Origin: JAAEUB01 sp964550345 | GTDB lineage: Bacteria; Pseudomonadota; Alphaproteobacteria; Rhodobacterales; Rhodobacteraceae | Assembly (NCBI GenBank): GCA_964550345.1 | Contig: CAZJYZ010000005.1 | Location: 33,167-97,166, forward strand | Direction of reading: 5' to 3' | Length of the DNA stretch: 64,000 bases | Shown: piece by piece, positions 1-8,855 of the stretch | How positions within the stretch are numbered: position 1 is the stretch's first letter | Layout of the letters: each line of letters opens with the position of its first letter | Notes under the pieces: model-generated | What the model saw: only the letters and a program-made list of their open reading frames with translations | Database searches by the model: none | Told to the model about the DNA's origin: nothing | Program-made: the position numbers and the translations under genes

Positions 1-70
1 CAGGTGACCTAAGCTAGATCGTGGTGCTAAGGCTCGCTCTGTGCCATAAAGCAGAAAACAGGAGGCGAGC

Positions 71-439
71 ATGAAGATATTCAAACTGATCGCAGGACTG
101 GGCCTGTTGGCGGCCTGTACGCCCATGCCCCAAACCGGCGCCGAGCTTTATTCGGCCAATTGCGTTGCCTGCCACGGGGTGGATGCCCGCGGCGGCGCAA
201 TGCCCGGCGCACCCGACCTGACCACACTGGCCAGCCGCAACGGCGGCGTCTTCCCGCGCACCTATATCATGTCCACCATCGACGGTTTTTCGCGTGACGC
301 CACCCATGGGCCAATGCCTTTGTTTGGGGAGACCCTTGAGGGCGAAACCGAGATCTGGACGGATGAATACGGCGTCGAAACCCCAACGCCCACGGTGCTG
401 TTGCAACTGGCCGAGTATCTGGAAGACTTGCAGGGGTAA
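71..439 (+). CDS. Single-haem c-type cytochrome lipoprotein
   Basis: A small periplasmic electron-transfer protein of 122 residues. The first 16 residues form a lipoprotein signal (hydrophobic stretch ending LLAAC, lipidated Cys16). One CxxCH haem-binding motif follows at C31-V-A-C34-H35. A downstream GPMPLF segment offers a plausible axial methionine, as in class I cytochromes c. A good Shine-Dalgarno (aggaggcg) lies about 6 bases before the ATG. The next gene starts 5 bases after the stop, so the two are probably co-transcribed. Its redox partner cannot be told from sequence. The family call is firm, the specific role unknown. Confidence 0.85.
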   Translation: MKIFKLIAGLGLLAACTPMPQTGAELYSANCVACHGVDARGGAMPGAPDLTTLASRNGGVFPRTYIMSTIDGFSRDATHGPMPLFGETLEGETEIWTDEYGVETPTPTVLLQLAEYLEDLQG

Positions 440-444
440 GTGCC

Positions 445-849
445 GTGCTGAATTTTTTGATCGTGTCCGTTGGGGCGGGTATCCTGTTTGGCTTCATGGA
501 CGCAGTGATCAACGCCAATCCATTGGCACGGCGTCTGAATTCAGCCTATGAGCCAATCGCTAAAACCGAGATCAACGTACCAGCGGGCATTGCCATCGAC
601 CTTGCCTATGGCGTGATCATGGCCGCAATTTTCTGGCTGATTGCAAGTACGTTACCGGGGGAAAGCGGTTTGCTGAAGGGGCTGAGCTATGGCTTGATCA
701 TGTGGTTTTTCCGGGTGGTGATGGCTGCGGCCACCACATGGATGACCCACCGCGTGCCGGTGGCCTTGCTGGCCTATAATCTGCTCTCAGGGCTGGCGGA
801 AATGCTGGTGCTAGGTGCGGTGATCGGGGTGTTTTTGCAGGTTGGGTGA
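445..849 (+). CDS. Small integral membrane protein, unknown function
   Basis: A 134-residue hydrophobic protein with about four predicted membrane segments (near residues 2-20, 48-68, 80-100 and 108-132). It starts with GTG five bases after the stop of the cytochrome gene, so the pair looks like one operon. I recognise no catalytic motif. The gene may anchor or assist the upstream lipoprotein cytochrome, but that is inferred from adjacency only. Length, codon use and hydrophobic pattern support a real gene. Confidence 0.7.
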   Translation: MLNFLIVSVGAGILFGFMDAVINANPLARRLNSAYEPIAKTEINVPAGIAIDLAYGVIMAAIFWLIASTLPGESGLLKGLSYGLIMWFFRVVMAAATTWMTHRVPVALLAYNLLSGLAEMLVLGAVIGVFLQVG

Positions 850-895
850 GGGGCTGCCCTTTAGACTGGCTGACTAAGCTCGCGTCGCATGCCCC

Positions 896-945
896 GCCCG
901 GACGATAGGCCGGGCAGCGCCCGACCCTCCCCATGGGAGGGCGCT
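896..945. repeat. Hairpin-rich extragenic repeat (REP-like)
   Basis: Three perfect or nested inverted repeats are packed here: GCCCGG/CCGGGC (896-901 with 910-915), AGCGCCC/GGGCGCT (916-922 with 939-945) and, inside it, CCCTCCC/GGGAGGG (925-931 with 935-941, loop CAT). The module resembles extragenic palindromes I associate with Rhodobacterales genomes. Only one copy is in the window, so repeat status is inferred. The rest of 850-1088 holds no recognisable gene. Confidence 0.45.
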
Positions 946-1088
946 TCCTCGAACCTATCAACCCCCACACCGGTTACGGCTCAGTCACCCACACCGCCCC
1001 ACAAACCCGTAAGACGTGCCCACCCAGGCTCGGGCGCTGGCCTTCAATTTCCCTCTGATAAAATTAATCGTGAATGAGTATGAGGCGC

Positions 1089-2050
1089 TTATTTAGTGTG
1101 CCGGAACTTGTGCTTTGAACGGAGCGGTTTTAGGGTGGTCTCTTCGAGAACAAATTCGTTTCGGTCGGGGTTGAAATCGATGATTTTCATATAGGGAGCA
1201 AGTTCTTCGTAGTAATTACGGCTTCGTCGGGCCAGTTTCGCAGTACCGATAACTACATCCCATGCGCAGGCTAATTGCATTTCATTTGCAACCCTTATTT
1301 CATTTTTTGAAAGTGTTCTTTTTCCATGACGAAAAGGCGGCTCATTTTCTTCGCGAATCCTCCCCATTAACGCGGTCGTCCTGTTGAGGGGAAAGAATAC
1401 TCTCGTTTTGCTTGAGGGGAGGTTGGGATAAATTGCCTCGTTTCCAATTCCACGGCCACGTTCGAACCATAAAACGGGATTGTCCGATGTCAGAAACACA
1501 CGCCCTTTAGGAGCGACTACAATTGAAAACTAAAATCCGCAATCCTCCACATGTAGTTCCTCACATAATGCGCCATGGCAATTAGAGACCGATGTGGGTC
1601 TATTGTTGCTACAGTTTTTTCCAAAATATCTGGAAACCCATCGGGCGGATGAGGTAAAAAGCCCTTTGGAAGAGCCTTTGTTTTTGCCATTACAAAATCT
1701 GCGAGGCCTATTTCAAACGCCTCTCTAAACGCAGGGGAGCGCGCACGCATGGATACAAGAGTTTGGATCAATAAATCGACATTAACGGGTCCATTGCATA
1801 AAAGCTGGTCGTATAGTTCGTTGTACCGGTCGTCCAATCCACCTAGGAGTTCGGTTTCAATTCCATGTTCAACGTTCAGATTACCATCTAGAGGTTGACT
1901 GTAATAATACCGCCGAAAAAGCGCTCCATCGGGCTGAGGCCTACGCTGTTCCTTGTGTCGTTTTGAGAATAGTGTGAGCCGAGCGTCGTTATCGACAAAC
2001 TTTTCGAGATAAACCCTAGGGGTAGTATGATGGCGTTTTGGTACGTTCAA
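1089..2050 (-). pseudogene. Frameshifted DUF4238 family gene
   Basis: Two minus-strand reading frames (2050 to 1517, then 1499 to 1089) together make one DUF4238-like protein of about 320 residues. The N-terminal part opens with the family's KRHHTTPRVYLEKF-type segment, and the C-terminal part contains the typical FLTSDNPV segment. The frames differ by one base. Adding a single T in the TTTT run near 1527-1530 would join ADFSF to SIVVAPKGRVFLTSDNPV without a stop. The start would be TTG at 2050, 13 bases after the parE stop and in the same direction. The stretch is A+T-richer than its neighbours, suggesting acquisition. A sequencing error in the T run is the main alternative to a true pseudogene. 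Confidence 0.7.
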
Positions 2051-2063
2051 TTTCTATGCCGTT

Positions 2064-4019
2064 TCAAACATCCAACTCCTCCACGAACCTCGCATTCTCC
2101 TGAATATACTCAAAGCGTTTCTCGGGTTTTTTGCCCATCAGGCGTTCCACAAGGTCTCCGGTTTCGCCGGGTTCATCCTCGTCTATCGTTACCCGGATCA
2201 GCCTGCGGGTTTTGGGGTCCATGGTGGTTTCTTTGAGGTCCTTGGCGTCCATTTCCCCCAGCCCTTTAAAGCGGGAGAGGTCGATTTTGCCTTTACCGCC
2301 AAGCCCCTTTTCAAGCCACGCGTCGCGCTCGGCCTCATCAAGGCAATAGACGCGTTTGGCGCCCTGGGTCAGGCGAAACAGGGGCGGGCAGGCAAGGTAT
2401 AAATGCCCGCCGTCGATCAGCGGGCGCATCTGGGTGAAGAAAAATGTCATCAGAAGGGCGGCGATATGGGCGCCGTCCACATCCGCATCCGTCATTATGA
2501 TGATCTTTTCATAGCGCAGGTCATCAACATTGAACTTGGTGCCCATGCCGACACCCAGCGCCTCACAGAGGTCCGAAATCTCGGCATTGGTGCTGAGCTT
2601 GGACGAGGCAGCCCCCAGCACGTTCAGGATCTTGCCCTTGAGCGGCAGGAGCGCCTGCGTATTGCGGTTGCGTGCGCCCTTGCCCGAGCCACCGGCGCTA
2701 TCCCCCTCGACAATGAAAAGCTCCGTGCCTTCGCGCTCCTTGTTGGTGCAGTCGGTCAGCTTGCCGGGCAGGCGCAATTTCTTGGTGGCGGATTTGCGCG
2801 CGGTCTCTTTTTCCTTGCGCCGGCGCAGACGTTCCTCAGCCCGCAGTACCAGAAAATCAAGGATGGCACCGGCGGATTTGGTGTCAGATGCCAGCCAGTT
2901 GTCAAAGTGGTCACGTACCGAGTTTTCGACCATGCGCTGGGCTTCGGTCGTGGCCAGCCGGTCCTTGGTCTGGCCGACGAATTCGGGTTCACGGATGAAA
3001 CAGCTGACCAAGGCTGAGCCGCCTGCGGTCAGGTCTTCGCGGGTAATGGTCGTGGCTTTCTTGTTACCCACCAACTCGCCGTATGCGCGGATGCCCTTGA
3101 GGATGGCAGCCCAGAACCCGGCCTCGTGCGTGCCGCCTTCGGGGGTTGGCACGGTGTTACAGTAGGACTGGATGAAACCGTCGCGGCTGGGCGTCCAGTT
3201 GATCGCCCATTCCACCGAGCCGGGGGCGTCAAACTTCTCCTGAAACGAGACTTTGCCGGCAAAGGGTTTTTCGGCGTAGGTGGAAGCACCGCCCAGCACT
3301 TCGCCAAGGTAGTCCGCCAGACCACCGGGAAAGTGGAAGGTCGCCTCCATTGGCGTATCGCCATCCTCAATATGGCTTTTCCAGCGAATTTCGACGCCCG
3401 AAAACAGATAGGCCTTGGAGCGGGCAAGTTTGAACAGGCGTGCAGGTTTGAATTTGAGCGAGCCGAAGATTTCCGGGTCGGGGTGGAAGGTGACCGAGGT
3501 GCCGCGCCGGTTGGGGGCCGAGCCTATTTTCGCCAGAGGTGCCTGCGGGATGCCGCGGGCAAATTCCATGGCATAAAGCTCGCGGTTTCGGGCCACCTCG
3601 ACGCGCACATGGTCAGACAAGGCGTTGACGACGGATGAGCCGACCCCGTGCAGACCACCAGATGTCTGGTAAGAATCCCCGGAAAATTTGCCGCCCGCAT
3701 TGAGGGTGCAGAAAATGATTTCGAGAGCGGACTTCGAAGGGTCCTTGGGGTGTGGGTCTGTCGGGATACCACGGCCATTATCACGCACAGTGACATGCCC
3801 GTTTTCATGCAGCTCAACCTCGATCCAGTTGGCGTGCCCGGCCACGGCTTCGTCCATCGAATTGTCGACAATCTCGGCAACCATATGATGCAACGAACGC
3901 GCGTCGGTTCCGCCGATATACATACCAGGGCGCAGGCGCACATGCTCCATATCCTCCAGCACTTCGATGGAAGAGGCGTCATAGCTATCGGGTGTGGCTC
4001 CGGTCAGGAGGTCGTTCAT
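2064..4019 (-). CDS. parE: DNA topoisomerase IV subunit B (ParE)
   Basis: The ATPase subunit of topoisomerase IV, which decatenates daughter chromosomes. The 651-residue protein has an N-terminal GHKL ATPase domain (EIVDNSMDEA near 49-58, DNGRGIP near 81-87, GGLHGVGSSVVNAL). The C-terminal TOPRIM domain shows EGDSAGG near 437 and TDADVDGAH near 508. The EGDSAGGSGKGARNRNTQALLPLKGK region and the length, shorter than a typical GyrB of about 800 residues, favour ParE over GyrB. ATG start at 4019. The downstream DUF4238 pseudogene follows closely on the same strand. Confidence 0.95.
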   Translation of the reverse strand: MNDLLTGATPDSYDASSIEVLEDMEHVRLRPGMYIGGTDARSLHHMVAEIVDNSMDEAVAGHANWIEVELHENGHVTVRDNGRGIPTDPHPKDPSKSALEIIFCTLNAGGKFSGDSYQTSGGLHGVGSSVVNALSDHVRVEVARNRELYAMEFARGIPQAPLAKIGSAPNRRGTSVTFHPDPEIFGSLKFKPARLFKLARSKAYLFSGVEIRWKSHIEDGDTPMEATFHFPGGLADYLGEVLGGASTYAEKPFAGKVSFQEKFDAPGSVEWAINWTPSRDGFIQSYCNTVPTPEGGTHEAGFWAAILKGIRAYGELVGNKKATTITREDLTAGGSALVSCFIREPEFVGQTKDRLATTEAQRMVENSVRDHFDNWLASDTKSAGAILDFLVLRAEERLRRRKEKETARKSATKKLRLPGKLTDCTNKEREGTELFIVEGDSAGGSGKGARNRNTQALLPLKGKILNVLGAASSKLSTNAEISDLCEALGVGMGTKFNVDDLRYEKIIIMTDADVDGAHIAALLMTFFFTQMRPLIDGGHLYLACPPLFRLTQGAKRVYCLDEAERDAWLEKGLGGKGKIDLSRFKGLGEMDAKDLKETTMDPKTRRLIRVTIDEDEPGETGDLVERLMGKKPEKRFEYIQENARFVEELDV

Positions 4020-4245
4020 GGGCTGCTGCTCTGATCTGGTTCAGGTTTTGTTTTTGCTTGCTGGCATTATGGCAGAGGGAAGGGGGAGGGGGAAGATGAT
4101 AGTGCCGCGTTTTGGCGGCTCATCTGCGCAGACAAAGCGCATCTTAATGCCTTGCAGCTTGACATGGTGGGTGTTTCCGATTTCAAACTATTGAAACGGA
4201 TGCAAAAAACGTATCTTCGAAAAATTAGGCTGGGAGGAAAAGATT

Positions 4246-4437
4246 ATGGCTACATATCGTTGTGATGTCTGCAATATGGGTGTCAACGCAACCTGTGCGG
4301 ATTGTAACAAACCGCTGGTGAATGACACAATCACCACGGATGCGGGTGCGGTGGTTCAGGTTTCGCGCTGTCCGTCTTGCGAAGGCAAGATCAAATCGCC
4401 CATGTGTTGTGGTCAGGATATGTCCTACAGTCAGTGA
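4246..4437 (+). CDS. Small eight-cysteine zinc-ribbon-like protein
   Basis: A 63-residue protein with eight cysteines: C6-x-x-C9, C17-x-x-C20, C42-x-x-C45 and a C54-C55 pair in an MCCGQDM tail. The CxxC pairs suggest two metal sites, most likely zinc-ribbon or rubredoxin-like. I cannot assign a function. A strong Shine-Dalgarno (gggaggaaaag) precedes the ATG. A TTGACA hexamer at 4159-4164 could be part of the promoter, but no good -10 is spaced behind it. It stands alone, divergent from parE and convergent with truA. Confidence 0.75.
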   Translation: MATYRCDVCNMGVNATCADCNKPLVNDTITTDAGAVVQVSRCPSCEGKIKSPMCCGQDMSYSQ

Positions 4438-4496
4438 CGTGTTTGTCCTGACTGCCCCTGACAATGTTTGACCCGCAATTTAGACAGGCGGGCTTT

Positions 4497-5270
4497 CTAC
4501 CCTGTTGAAAATGGGTCGCTTTCGTACCCGACCCCGGCCAGATACAGCCCGTGTGGCGGGCAAACTGGCCCGCAGGCGGCGCGGTCTTTGGCTTCAAGCA
4601 CGCGGCTGACGTCCTCTGGAGTCCATGCGCCAGTCCCCACACGCTCTAACGTGCCCACAAAGCTACGCACCTGATTGTGCAGGAACGACCTTGCGCGCAC
4701 GTGGAAACGGTATTCGATGCCGTGGGGCAAGCGGCAGGTCTCGATCCTCAGTTCATCCAGTGATTTCACCGGGCTGTTTGACTGGCACTGAACCGATCGG
4801 AAAGTGGTAAAGTCATGTACGCCGATGAGCCTGTCGGCCCCTGCCTGCATGGCATCCGGATCAAGGTCATGAGACACACGCCAAGCCAGCCCTTTGTCGT
4901 GGGTCAGGGGCGCGCGCCGCGTTATCAGACGAAACAGGTAGCGCCGCTCAATGGCTGAAAACCGGGCGTGAAAATCATCCTCAACCAGCGCGCAAGCGAC
5001 AATGGCAACGGGCGCTGGCTTCAGGTGATGGTTTAGGGCCTCGGACAGGCGAAACGGGTCCCAGTCTTTGACAAGGTCGCAATGCGCCACTTGCGCATGG
5101 GCATGTACGCCAGCGTCGGTACGCCCCGCAGCCCCGATTGAGGGCACGTCACGTTCAAGCCTTGCTAAAGCTGCTTCAACCGCACCTTGCACGGAAGGCT
5201 GGTCTTTTTGGCGCTGCCAACCGGCGAAGGGGGCTCCATTATATTCTATTTTCAACACGTAACGGGGCAT
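4497..5270 (-). CDS. truA: tRNA pseudouridine(38-40) synthase TruA
   Basis: Converts uridines 38-40 in the tRNA anticodon arm to pseudouridine. The 257-residue protein begins with the canonical MPRYVLKIEYNGAPFAGWQRQ-type start. It carries the catalytic aspartate in GRTDAGVHA (Asp52) and the FxYxxR-like and RSFLHNQVR segments of the family. I chose the ATG at 5270 because family alignments begin there. A TTG 36 bases upstream would add an unconserved leader. It is divergent from ycjX, and the 130-base gap between them should hold both promoters. Confidence 0.93.
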   Translation of the reverse strand: MPRYVLKIEYNGAPFAGWQRQKDQPSVQGAVEAALARLERDVPSIGAAGRTDAGVHAHAQVAHCDLVKDWDPFRLSEALNHHLKPAPVAIVACALVEDDFHARFSAIERRYLFRLITRRAPLTHDKGLAWRVSHDLDPDAMQAGADRLIGVHDFTTFRSVQCQSNSPVKSLDELRIETCRLPHGIEYRFHVRARSFLHNQVRSFVGTLERVGTGAWTPEDVSRVLEAKDRAACGPVCPPHGLYLAGVGYESDPFSTG

Positions 5271-5400
5271 GGAGGTAGCGATACGCGCAAGTAGCGGGCG
5301 CGGCAATAGCTGGTGACGCGCGAGGCATATTTGTGCAAAACCCTAGCCGATGGCCCGCGCGCGCCTTATGTAACACCCGAATACATGCAGGAGAGCAGCT

Positions 5401-6816
5401 TTGGGGCTGGGTGACATAGCAGACAATGTAGCGCGCCGGATCGAGGCGGCAGGGGATGCAGCGCATGAGGCGCTGTTTGAACCCGTGGTGCGTTTGGGCG
5501 TCACCGGTCTAAGCCGGGCTGGCAAGACGGTGTTTATCACCACGCTGGTGGCGAATCTTCTGAACCGCTCGCGCATGGGGCAGCTTGTTGCTTCGGCCGA
5601 GGGGCGCATAGAAGCGGTTTTCTTGCAGCCACAACCGGACGTGACCGTGCCACGCTTTGACTATGAGGCGCATTTGGCCGCCCTAACCGGCGCCACACCC
5701 CATTGGCCGCAATCAACCACGCAGGTGTCCGAATTACGTCTGTCCTTTAGGGTGCGTCCGGGGGGCTTGCTGGCCGGGATGCGCCGCCCGCGCATCGTTC
5801 ACCTTGATATCGTTGATTATCCCGGGGAATGGTTGCTGGATCTGGCCTTGCTTGATTTGTCCTACAGTGAATGGTCCGAGCAGGTTTTGCAGCATATCAG
5901 GGAACGAGAAAGTGCTGCCGATTACCTGTCGCGGGCCGGAGCAACGGACGCCACCGCGCCATTGGATGAGGTTGAGGCCAAGGAACTGGCGGTCAGCTTT
6001 ACCGACTACCTGCATCAGGCGCGAGCTGCCGGGTTCTCGGATTGCACGCCGGGGCGCTTTTTGCTTCCCGGTGATCTGGCCGGTTCCCCTGCCTTGACCT
6101 TCGCGCCACTGGCCAAGCCGGAAAAGGCAAAACGGGCCTCCCTCTGGCGGCAGATGGAGCGGCGGTTTGAGGCCTATAAATCGAAAGTCGTGAAACCCTT
6201 TTTTCGCGACCATTTTGCCCGTATCGACCGGCAGGTGGTGTTGATGGATGTGCTTGGTGCGGTACATGCGGGGCCTGCGGCGCTTGAGGATATGCGCCAT
6301 GCCATGGCTGGCACCCTTGGTGCCTTTCGACCCGGTCGCAATGCCTTTCTTGCCCGCATCCTGCGTGGGCGGCGGGTTGAACGCATCCTATTTGCCGCCA
6401 CTAAAGCGGATCACTTGCATCACAGCCAGCACGCAAAACTGACCGCGCTTGTTGATGCTATGGTTGGCGAGGCCAAGGACCGTGCCGATTATGCCGGGGC
6501 GCATACGGCGGCGATGTCGATTGCCTCGCTACGTACAACAACCGAAGAAACGCTGGACCATCAGGGGCGCAAGCTGGATTGCGTGCGTGGTACGTTGCTG
6601 GACAGCGGTAAAAGTGCCGCCTTCTACCCGGGGGACCTGCCCAAAGACCCAACCCGCCTGCTGGCTCCGGCACGGGAGGGCGCAGAAAACTGGCTGGACG
6701 AAGATTATCAGGTGATGCGTTTTGCGCCCGCTGGACTGGAGCTGGCACCGGGGGAAGGCCCGCCGCATATTCGTCTGGATAAGGCGGCTGAGTTTTTGTT
6801 TGGAGATGTGTTGTGA
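5401..6816 (+). CDS. ycjX: YcjX family P-loop GTPase-like protein (DUF463)
   Basis: A 471-residue cytoplasmic P-loop protein of the YcjX/DUF463 family. The Walker A motif GLSRAGKT is at residues 36-43, preceded by the family's RLGVTG strand. A VDYPGEWLLDL segment looks like a switch/Walker B region. The start is TTG at 5401 with a GGAG Shine-Dalgarno eight bases upstream. In gammaproteobacteria ycjX pairs with ycjF. Here a GNAT gene overlaps its 3' end by four bases and a ycjF-like gene follows, so all three are likely translated together. The cellular role is unsettled; envelope stress is the usual suggestion. Confidence 0.88.
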   Translation: MGLGDIADNVARRIEAAGDAAHEALFEPVVRLGVTGLSRAGKTVFITTLVANLLNRSRMGQLVASAEGRIEAVFLQPQPDVTVPRFDYEAHLAALTGATPHWPQSTTQVSELRLSFRVRPGGLLAGMRRPRIVHLDIVDYPGEWLLDLALLDLSYSEWSEQVLQHIRERESAADYLSRAGATDATAPLDEVEAKELAVSFTDYLHQARAAGFSDCTPGRFLLPGDLAGSPALTFAPLAKPEKAKRASLWRQMERRFEAYKSKVVKPFFRDHFARIDRQVVLMDVLGAVHAGPAALEDMRHAMAGTLGAFRPGRNAFLARILRGRRVERILFAATKADHLHHSQHAKLTALVDAMVGEAKDRADYAGAHTAAMSIASLRTTTEETLDHQGRKLDCVRGTLLDSGKSAAFYPGDLPKDPTRLLAPAREGAENWLDEDYQVMRFAPAGLELAPGEGPPHIRLDKAAEFLFGDVL

Positions 6817-7280
6817 GTGTCAAAGAAGTGATTGATTTGGTCGAAATCGCGCAGGCACGCGATGCCGAAGCCTGTGGCAGGCTGATGGATTATTGGATCG
6901 AAGAAACCGACTGGATACCACGCTTGCACAGCGCCGAGCAGGCCGTTGATTTTCTTGCAGATTTGATTGGGCGCGGCTGGGTTACCCTAGTGCGGCGTGA
7001 GGGAAAAGCGGTGGGTTTTCTGGCGCGCGAAGGCGCTGAAATTCACGCCTTGTATCTAGCGCCACCCGTGCGCGGTCAGGGGATAGGCAAGATGCTTTTG
7101 GATCACGCCAAAGCGCAAGAAAAACAACTGGGCCTGTGGACATTTCAGGCTAACATCCCTGCGCAGCGTTTCTATCTTCGGGAAGGGTTTAGCGAGGTTC
7201 GTCGATCACAAGGCGAAGGCAATGACGAAGGCCTGCCGGATATTCGTTATGAGTGGAGGAGATTCGATGGCCGAAAATAA
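6813..7280 (+). CDS. GNAT family N-acetyltransferase
   Basis: A 155-residue GCN5-related acetyltransferase. The acetyl-CoA pyrophosphate-binding motif A is seen as RGQGIG at residues 87-92 after the LYLAPPV strand. The RFYLREGF segment near the C terminus is also typical. The GTG start overlaps the ycjX stop by four bases, and its 3' end overlaps the start of the ycjF-like gene by 14 bases, so translation is probably coupled. The substrate is unknown. The tight fit between ycjX and ycjF hints at a link to that system, but this is inference. Confidence 0.85.
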   Translation: MSVKEVIDLVEIAQARDAEACGRLMDYWIEETDWIPRLHSAEQAVDFLADLIGRGWVTLVRREGKAVGFLAREGAEIHALYLAPPVRGQGIGKMLLDHAKAQEKQLGLWTFQANIPAQRFYLREGFSEVRRSQGEGNDEGLPDIRYEWRRFDGRK

Positions 7281-8265
7281 AAAATCGGGTCCGGTGCTGA
7301 TCGAACTGGACGCGAAAACCGAGCCTTCTCCAGCTAGTGCGCCACCGGTGCCGGAACCTGACCTGCCCGTGTCGCCGGGTGCAATGCAGCGTGTTGCTGC
7401 GATGGCCGCACGCAAACCATCGCGTCTGACACGCTGGTTTTGGTCGCTCCTGATGGCGTTGACGGGATTCGTCGTTTCACTGGCCGCGTGGGATTATGTC
7501 ACTGGGCTGTTGGCGCGCAATCCGACACTTGGCTATGTCGCATTGGGTTTGGGCGGGGCATTAGTCGCGGTTTTGCTGGCATTGGCACTACGCGAATGGC
7601 TGGCCTTTGTACGTCTGGGTCGGATCGACGGGTTGAGACAAGCAGGCGAAACCGCGTTGCTGCATGACGATCTGGATGAGGCACGTAGTGTTCTGGCTCG
7701 CATTCGCCGCCTATATGCGGGCCGCGATGAGCTGAACTGGGGGCTGGATCGCTTGCGTGAGCGCGAAGCTGAGGTGTTTGAGGCGGATGGTTTACTGGCT
7801 TTGGCCGAGGCGGAACTCCTGTTGCCTTTGGATATGGTTGCCCAAAAAGAGATCGAGACCGCGGCGCGCCAGGTTGCGACCGTAACCGCGATTGTACCGC
7901 TGGCGCTGGCCGACGTGGCCACCGCTTTGACAGCAAATATGCGCATGATCCGACGCATTGCCGAGATTTATGGTGGCAGGGCCGGGTTTCTTGGTGGATG
8001 GCGGCTGACTCGCGCGGTGATGACTCATCTGGTCGCAACCGGTGCGGTTGCGGTGGGCGATGACTTGATTGGCTCCATTGCCGGTGGCGGTGTCCTGTCA
8101 AAGGTTAGCCGCAGGTTCGGTGAAGGCGTGGTAAATGGCGCGTTGACAGCGCGGGTTGGGGTTGCCGCGATGGAGGTCTGCCGACCCTTGCCTTTCAGCA
8201 CAGGTAAACGACCATCCGTAACCGGGCTGGTCAAACGGGCTTTGGTCGGGCTTTTTGGCGGCTAA
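7267..8265 (+). CDS. ycjF: YcjF family (TIGR01620) inner-membrane protein
   Basis: A 332-residue protein with a proline-rich cytoplasmic N terminus, two membrane helices (near residues 57-77 and 87-107) and a soluble C-terminal region with a GAVAVGDDLIGSIAGGG stretch typical of YcjF/DUF697-like proteins. ATG at 7267 is preferred because a good Shine-Dalgarno (gtggagga) lies just upstream. A longer in-frame start at 7222 lies deep inside the acetyltransferase gene. The partner YcjX is encoded two genes upstream. Function is poorly known. Confidence 0.82.
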   Translation: MAENKKSGPVLIELDAKTEPSPASAPPVPEPDLPVSPGAMQRVAAMAARKPSRLTRWFWSLLMALTGFVVSLAAWDYVTGLLARNPTLGYVALGLGGALVAVLLALALREWLAFVRLGRIDGLRQAGETALLHDDLDEARSVLARIRRLYAGRDELNWGLDRLREREAEVFEADGLLALAEAELLLPLDMVAQKEIETAARQVATVTAIVPLALADVATALTANMRMIRRIAEIYGGRAGFLGGWRLTRAVMTHLVATGAVAVGDDLIGSIAGGGVLSKVSRRFGEGVVNGALTARVGVAAMEVCRPLPFSTGKRPSVTGLVKRALVGLFGG

Positions 8266-8267
8266 GC

Positions 8268-8744
8268 CTAATTCTCCCCGGTAAGGTCTTCCCCGGTCAG
8301 CGGGTAAGCTTTGCCAAACCCGGCATTGTAACTGGCCCGGCTGATCACAAGTTGCCAAAATCCGAAATCAGGCAGGTCAATATAATTTCGTGCCTTTGGG
8401 TGGTGGGCAAGGAATACTTCCCGCAGCATATCGCGATCCCCTTTTGGTGCGGCATGGGCCGCGCAGGAAATTGTGACACGTGGATGGGCCATCGGGTCGC
8501 CCTTGCCCGGCTCCCCGATCATCAAGGCGCAGCGCCCGTCAGCCTGCAAGGCGCCCGTATGTGGGGCCAGAGCCGATGTTAGCAGGACAGGGGTGCAGAC
8601 GTCTCGGGTGGCCAAGGCTACACGCGACACAAAGGGCGCACCTGTGCCAACCTCCAGCACCGCCAGGCTTGCATGAAGCGCCCCTGTAATCAGGGTGCGG
8701 ACGTCGCGGATAATTTCAGGTGTGACTTGTTGGTGAATCTTCAT
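8268..8744 (-). CDS. HugZ family pyridoxamine 5'-phosphate oxidase-like protein
   Basis: A 158-residue split-barrel flavin/haem-binding protein. The N-terminal half (VLEVGTGAPFVSRVALATR, LLTSALAPHTGALQADGRCAL) and the HPRVTISC segment match the HugZ branch, which binds or degrades haem in some bacteria. The C-terminal HPKARNYIDLPDFGFW segment is also characteristic. It converges on the ycjF-like gene with only two bases between stops. It may act in haem handling or as a general FMN-binding oxidoreductase. Family assignment is firmer than activity. Confidence 0.83.
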   Translation of the reverse strand: MKIHQQVTPEIIRDVRTLITGALHASLAVLEVGTGAPFVSRVALATRDVCTPVLLTSALAPHTGALQADGRCALMIGEPGKGDPMAHPRVTISCAAHAAPKGDRDMLREVFLAHHPKARNYIDLPDFGFWQLVISRASYNAGFGKAYPLTGEDLTGEN

Positions 8745-8855
8745 ATGATTGCTTTAACGGTTGCAAGCCCGTTTGACGAGATGGCGCAGGGGTAAAACAG
8801 CTCTGATTGACGACGCAGCAGGCTTTTCGTCCGAACGACCTATGGGGGCTAAAAT

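Noticed and set aside
14..406. Long antisense frame across the cytochrome c gene
   Set aside because: It is a shadow of the high-GC codon pattern of the real gene; no conserved features.
2064..4019. GyrB instead of ParE
   Set aside because: The length (651 residues) and the GARNRNTQALLPLKGKILNVLGA sequence fit alphaproteobacterial ParE; GyrB is normally about 800 residues.
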